Assembly: GCA_037013495.1 (NCBI GenBank)
Contig: CM072803.1
Span: 15,839,001-15,903,000, forward strand
Source: Hippophae tibetana
Taxonomy: Eukaryota > Streptophyta > Magnoliopsida > Rosales > Elaeagnaceae
Length of the DNA stretch: 64,000 bases
Direction of reading: 5' to 3'
Positions 60,560 through 64,000 of the stretch are shown here, piece by piece. The notes beneath the pieces were generated by a model that was given only the letters and a program-made list of their open reading frames with translations, did not search any database and was not told the DNA's origin. Numbering within the stretch: position 1 is the first letter of the stretch; each line of letters opens with the position of its first letter. The position numbers and the translations under genes are program-made.

Positions 60560-62200
60560 AGGTATAAATTTTATATTAGACATGTTAGGAAGTTGGTTAA
60601 AAAGTCTAAAAAATATCAAGTGATTAATCAAAATCACTTAAAAAAGAAACATGATGCTCTAGAACCTAACATGGGAAAAGTTGAAAATTCTAATCTTAAA
60701 TTAAGAACTAAAAATAAGATTGAATCATTACTAAAAAAATTAGATGAAAACATATATTATCAACATGGCATGAATAGACCTAAAAATAATATACCTCCAA
60801 GATTATTTTATGGAACTGAAGAATTTAAATTTTTTCAAACTCATAAATATAATCAAACAGAATATGATAACGTTCCCGAGATTCTTGATTATTGGATACG
60901 TCTTAATAAAAATCAAATATTAGGAATAGAAGAGAGACAATGATTACTAAAACAAATTTAAGAAACCTATCTTAAACATAAATCATTATTATCACACTTT
61001 GATTATCAAATAAACTTATTATCCTCTTATGATGAATCCACATTTGAATCTGAATCAAAATTTGATACTCCGCATGCAGCCAACATGGTGATTGATCAAG
61101 AAACTAAATCTAAAAAATCTTCAGATATTTATAAAAAGAAAAAAACCTGAAAAACCATTAAAAGAATTCTTAAACTAGAAAGAACTTGAAGAATATTTGA
61201 AGAAAACTCAAGATGAAGACTATATTGATGTAAATGAAGTTTCACCTAGTGGAACAAAATCAGATGATGAACCAACTCCTTATAATAGGAGAAATGATTT
61301 AGAAAAACAACCAATATTACAACATGGTACTTATTTAAACCTTATTAATGTACCATTTAAAGATTTAAGAAAAAACTATAGAAGAATGAGCACAATCTAT
61401 ATCCTTTATTTTACTCAACAAGTACTTAGACAAAAGAAAAACTTTTAGATTATATTGCATGAACCCTATAAAGTGATGCTCTATAATGGTTAAAACAATA
61501 AGAAAATACCACAAGAGGTAGAGAGCAAAAATTGTTCCTATTATCAAACTTTTACAAACATGATAAACTAAGAGAATTCACAAAAATAATTAAAGAAAAT
61601 TTAATAGGAGAAGTAAGAAAACTGACGATTCAAGAAGATGCTAATTATGCTCTATTAAAATTAGAATTATGTAATATTTGTCAATTTCAAGATTATGTAA
61701 AATTATTTAAAAAAAATATTTTTGTGGAACCTCCTCAAGATATATATTGATTAGATCAATTTTTTAATAAATTACAAAACCCTTGGAATGAATTAACTAT
61801 TAAAAGATATCTAGATTGACTAAAAAAGCTAAATAAAACAGGCAATTTAGGTTTTAGGATTAACTGTGTCCTTACAATGTTTATCAATTAAAACAAAAGG
61901 GTAAATTTTAATCAAATCATTAATACAAAATATAGACAATAATGTTGTGATAGAATATTAAAAGAAGATTAGAAGATAGGATTTCCTATACTAGGAAGTA
62001 AGAAATCATATAGGAAAAGAAATTCAAATTGAAACCTTGGAAGAAAAGAATAAACTTTTCTAAAAAGAAAAAATATATTAGAAAACAAAAATCCAAATCA
62101 AAAACATATTCAAAGAAAAAATGCAAATGATATATTTGTAAAAAAGAATGTCATTATGCACCAAAATGTCCCAAAAAAGGAAAAAGTGCAAAAAAATGAT
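60560..62200 (+). pseudogene. Caulimovirid coat-protein-like region, degenerate
   Basis: Lys/Asn-rich fragments in several frames (60593-60943, 61197-61448, 61532-61750) lead to a basic stretch and a zinc-finger remnant. The central part (LKLELCNICQFQDYV, LDQFFNKLQNPWNELTIKRY) fits caulimovirid capsid proteins, which end in a basic region with a Cys-x2-Cys-x4-His-x4-Cys finger. At 62122-62169 the finger's second Cys codon is a TGA stop and the Gly before His is Cys. More than ten stops occur over the region. A Glu-rich tail follows (62215-62300). Confidence 0.6.
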
Positions 62201-62479
62201 TAAGACTATAGAAACAAATGAATTAGAAATTCTATACGAAGAAGAAATTTCTGATAGAGAGGAAATAATATATGAAGAAGAATCATCTAAAGAATAAACT
62301 GAGATAATATTTATCATGAAAGAACAATCAAGCTCTACGATAAAAATAAATGAAAATCGTATTGAAGAATTACAAAATATAAACTTAAAAGATGTGATGG
62401 GAGAAAAACTAACTTATACTCAAGAACAACTTAAAGAAATAAAACTAATTAAACAAAAAGTTAAAAAATAAGATATCTA

Positions 62480-63900
62480 TAAAATGTCTAAATTTAAAAT
62501 TTTCTTAGCAAGAGTTTTGAACAATTTGTTGGAAACTCTTATGCTAAATGTACAGAAAATAGAACAATTAAAACACAGCTTTTTGATAAAAAGAAGATAG
62601 AAATATGGAAGAAAAAAAATCTAGAAATCAAATATATTCATATAGGTCTAATATAGATTTCAATTACAGGTTTATTCAGACAAGGAATAGACACTCCTTT
62701 ACTTTCAGTAATTCTAGATGGAAAAATAAAATATCCATTAAAATCAGTAATAGATGGTGTCTAGTCAAATCTAGTAAATGGAATTGTTTGGTTTAACATA
62801 AAACCAATTTTTTTTATATCTATAACTAGGGGTGTGCAAAAAATTCGATCATCCGATCTAATCCGTTGATTTTTCATCTAATCCAATCCAATCCGATGGT
62901 CGGATCGGATGGTGGATTTCAATACGATTCATCTGATCTCATCCGATCCGACCGAAATTAATTATATATATATTTATTAAATTAATTATATATATATTTA
63001 TTTAAATTTTTAATGTTTCTTTTAAGTCAAATAATTTTATGTTATGATTTATGTAAAAATTTAAAAATTTTATTTAAAAATACAAAAAATAGAGTTAATT
63101 AAGTTTATTAGTCGGATTGATCAGATGTCATTCGAATAGTTTACGGATCAGATTCATCGGATGTGAAAGGTGATCGGATCGGTTGCAGATTAGGATGTTT
63201 CAATCCGAGCGGATAGTCGGATCGGATCAGATGAGTATAAAATCAGCGATTTCGATCCGATGAACAGTCCTATCTATAACAGATCATAATATAAATAATT
63301 CAGTAAAGATGAAAATTCAACTTAAAAATTTAAGAATGAATCATCAATCTCAAAGTTAAGCTATTAAATGAAAACTATCCATGAATTAACAAAATTTCTT
63401 GAAACATCAAGAAAAGAAGTTGATAAAAGCTTCGTTATTTGAACCAAGACCTTATGAAACAAAAAGTCAACAATGATTAATTAATTGGAAAGACTTAAAA
63501 ATACCAAAACAAAACAATGATTATTTACAAATCTCATAGATAATCCTAGACAAAAAAAATCCTTCAACAGTAGAAATACAAGTCTCAAGAAATCAAGTAT
63601 ATTTTAGAAACAAAAATTCAATCAACAAAGATTGGCAAACTTTATATCCCGAACAAGATTGGGAGAATTTTAAGGCAAGAATCAGTGAATCATCTTCTAA
63701 ATCCAAAGATAATCATGATAAAATTATTGCTGATAAAAATGTTCAAGTTCTAATATTACCTAAAACTAACCAAAAAGAAAAAATCCTCCAAGCACAAATT
63801 TATCATATCCAAATAGAAAAAAAGAAATCATCTTCTCACCAAATTATGGTAAAAAACTTTATAATTACGTTTTAGGTTATTTTAATTTTGCAGCCTATAA
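62480..63900 (+). pseudogene. Caulimovirid movement-protein-like region, degenerate and split by a MITE
   Basis: The segment KYIHIGLI, ISITGLFRQGIDTPLL and VILDGK with a GIVWFNIKP-type end (about 62625-62815) follows the conserved 30K-type movement-protein core of caulimovirids, with in-frame stops at two places. The hAT-type MITE (62827-63272) interrupts it; after the second target duplication the viral sequence continues (QLKNLRMN, then KKNPSTVEIQVSRN and PEQDWENF) to the window edge region. Frames shift repeatedly. Confidence 0.55.
62827..63272. mobile_element. hAT-type MITE with 8-bp TSD TCTATAAC
   Basis: Terminal sequences TAGGGGTGTGCA (left) and TGAACAGTCCTA (right, complement TAGGACTGTTCA) form imperfect inverted repeats. 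TCTATAAC is present on both sides (62819-62826, 63273-63280), the 8-bp duplication of hAT elements. Both subterminal regions are rich in CGGATCGGAT/ATCCGATC motifs, while the middle is AT-rich. 446 bp, no coding capacity. Confidence 0.9.
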
Positions 63901-64000
63901 ATTATATAACTTATGTACTTTAATTGATATAAGAGCAAGAATATGGTCTTGTAGAAAATAATTTTATGACAAATTATTATCCAATGAAAATAAATCATAA

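Larger units (their letters stand above)
58562..64000. mobile_element. Decayed endogenous pararetrovirus (Caulimoviridae), rearranged, right end outside window
   Basis: The block combines a head-to-head inverted duplication of a viral 3' ORF (58562-60140), a tRNA-Met-type primer site (60201-60219), a coat-protein-like region with a CCHC-finger remnant (about 60560-62200) and a movement-protein-like region (about 62480-63900). There are no LTRs. Zinc finger before movement protein on one strand resembles the order in cavemoviruses and solendoviruses rather than that of petu-/florendoviruses. Numerous stops, frameshifts and a MITE insertion show it is long inactive. Confidence 0.65.

Noticed and set aside
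1..64000. CRISPR arrays, bacterial operons, rRNA or tRNA genes
   Set aside because: The tandem repeats seen (21, 32, 90, 99, 205 bp) have no unique spacers of CRISPR type, all genes are intron-split plant genes or transposons, and no tRNA cloverleaf was recognised by eye.

Overview
The window is AT-rich nuclear DNA of a flowering plant, most likely a eudicot. The evidence is intron-split plant genes with GT-AG borders (glyoxysomal malate synthase ending SRL, a receptor-like cytoplasmic kinase, a cytosolic pyruvate kinase, an SKU5-like protein, ALKBH6), embedded in plant-type transposons (CACTA, Ty1/copia, Ty3/gypsy, hAT-type MITEs) and an old caulimovirid insertion. I cannot name the species. 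No rRNA, tRNA or CRISPR was recognised.

Layout. 1-4033: the 3' part of a CACTA transposon, with the end of the TNP2-type transposase and a ten-exon Transposase_24 plus Ulp1-protease gene, closing at a CACTACTACAATA terminus. It lies inside a decayed copia element (4034 to about 7950). 8707-10656 (-): malate synthase, 3 exons, 573 aa. 13007-14976 (-): RLCK-VII/PBS1-like kinase, 6 exons, 392 aa, with one GC-AG intron. 18995-24084: a full-length but dead copia element with two LTRs and TSD ATTTA. 25851-28377 (+): cytosolic pyruvate kinase, 3 exons, 517 aa. 29362-31387 (-): SKU5-similar multicopper-oxidase-like protein, 3 exons, 559 aa, convergent with pyruvate kinase. About 33540-34490: a copia gag relic. 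36158-47635: a composite Ty3/gypsy (Athila-like) element with 1.7-kb LTRs and TSD GCTCT, carrying a broken gag, no recognisable pol, and a nested second LTR with a GC-rich core. 48947-57533 (-): ALKBH6, 7 exons, 255 aa, whose third intron is about 6 kb and filled with copia relics and fold-back MITEs. A truncated tandem copy of its last exon lies just downstream. 58562-64000: a decayed endogenous pararetrovirus with a head-to-head inverted duplication, a coat-protein-like region with a broken zinc finger, and a movement-protein-like region split by a hAT-type MITE. The virus copy runs off the window.

The five host genes are independent housekeeping or growth genes (glyoxylate cycle, glycolysis, signalling, cell wall, AlkB-type dioxygenase) and form no pathway cluster. 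All five gene models were built by joining exons at consensus splice sites; each gives a total length divisible by three and an uninterrupted family-typical protein. The transposon and viral sequences are mostly pseudogenes; the CACTA second gene is the exception, with one premature stop in about 845 codons.
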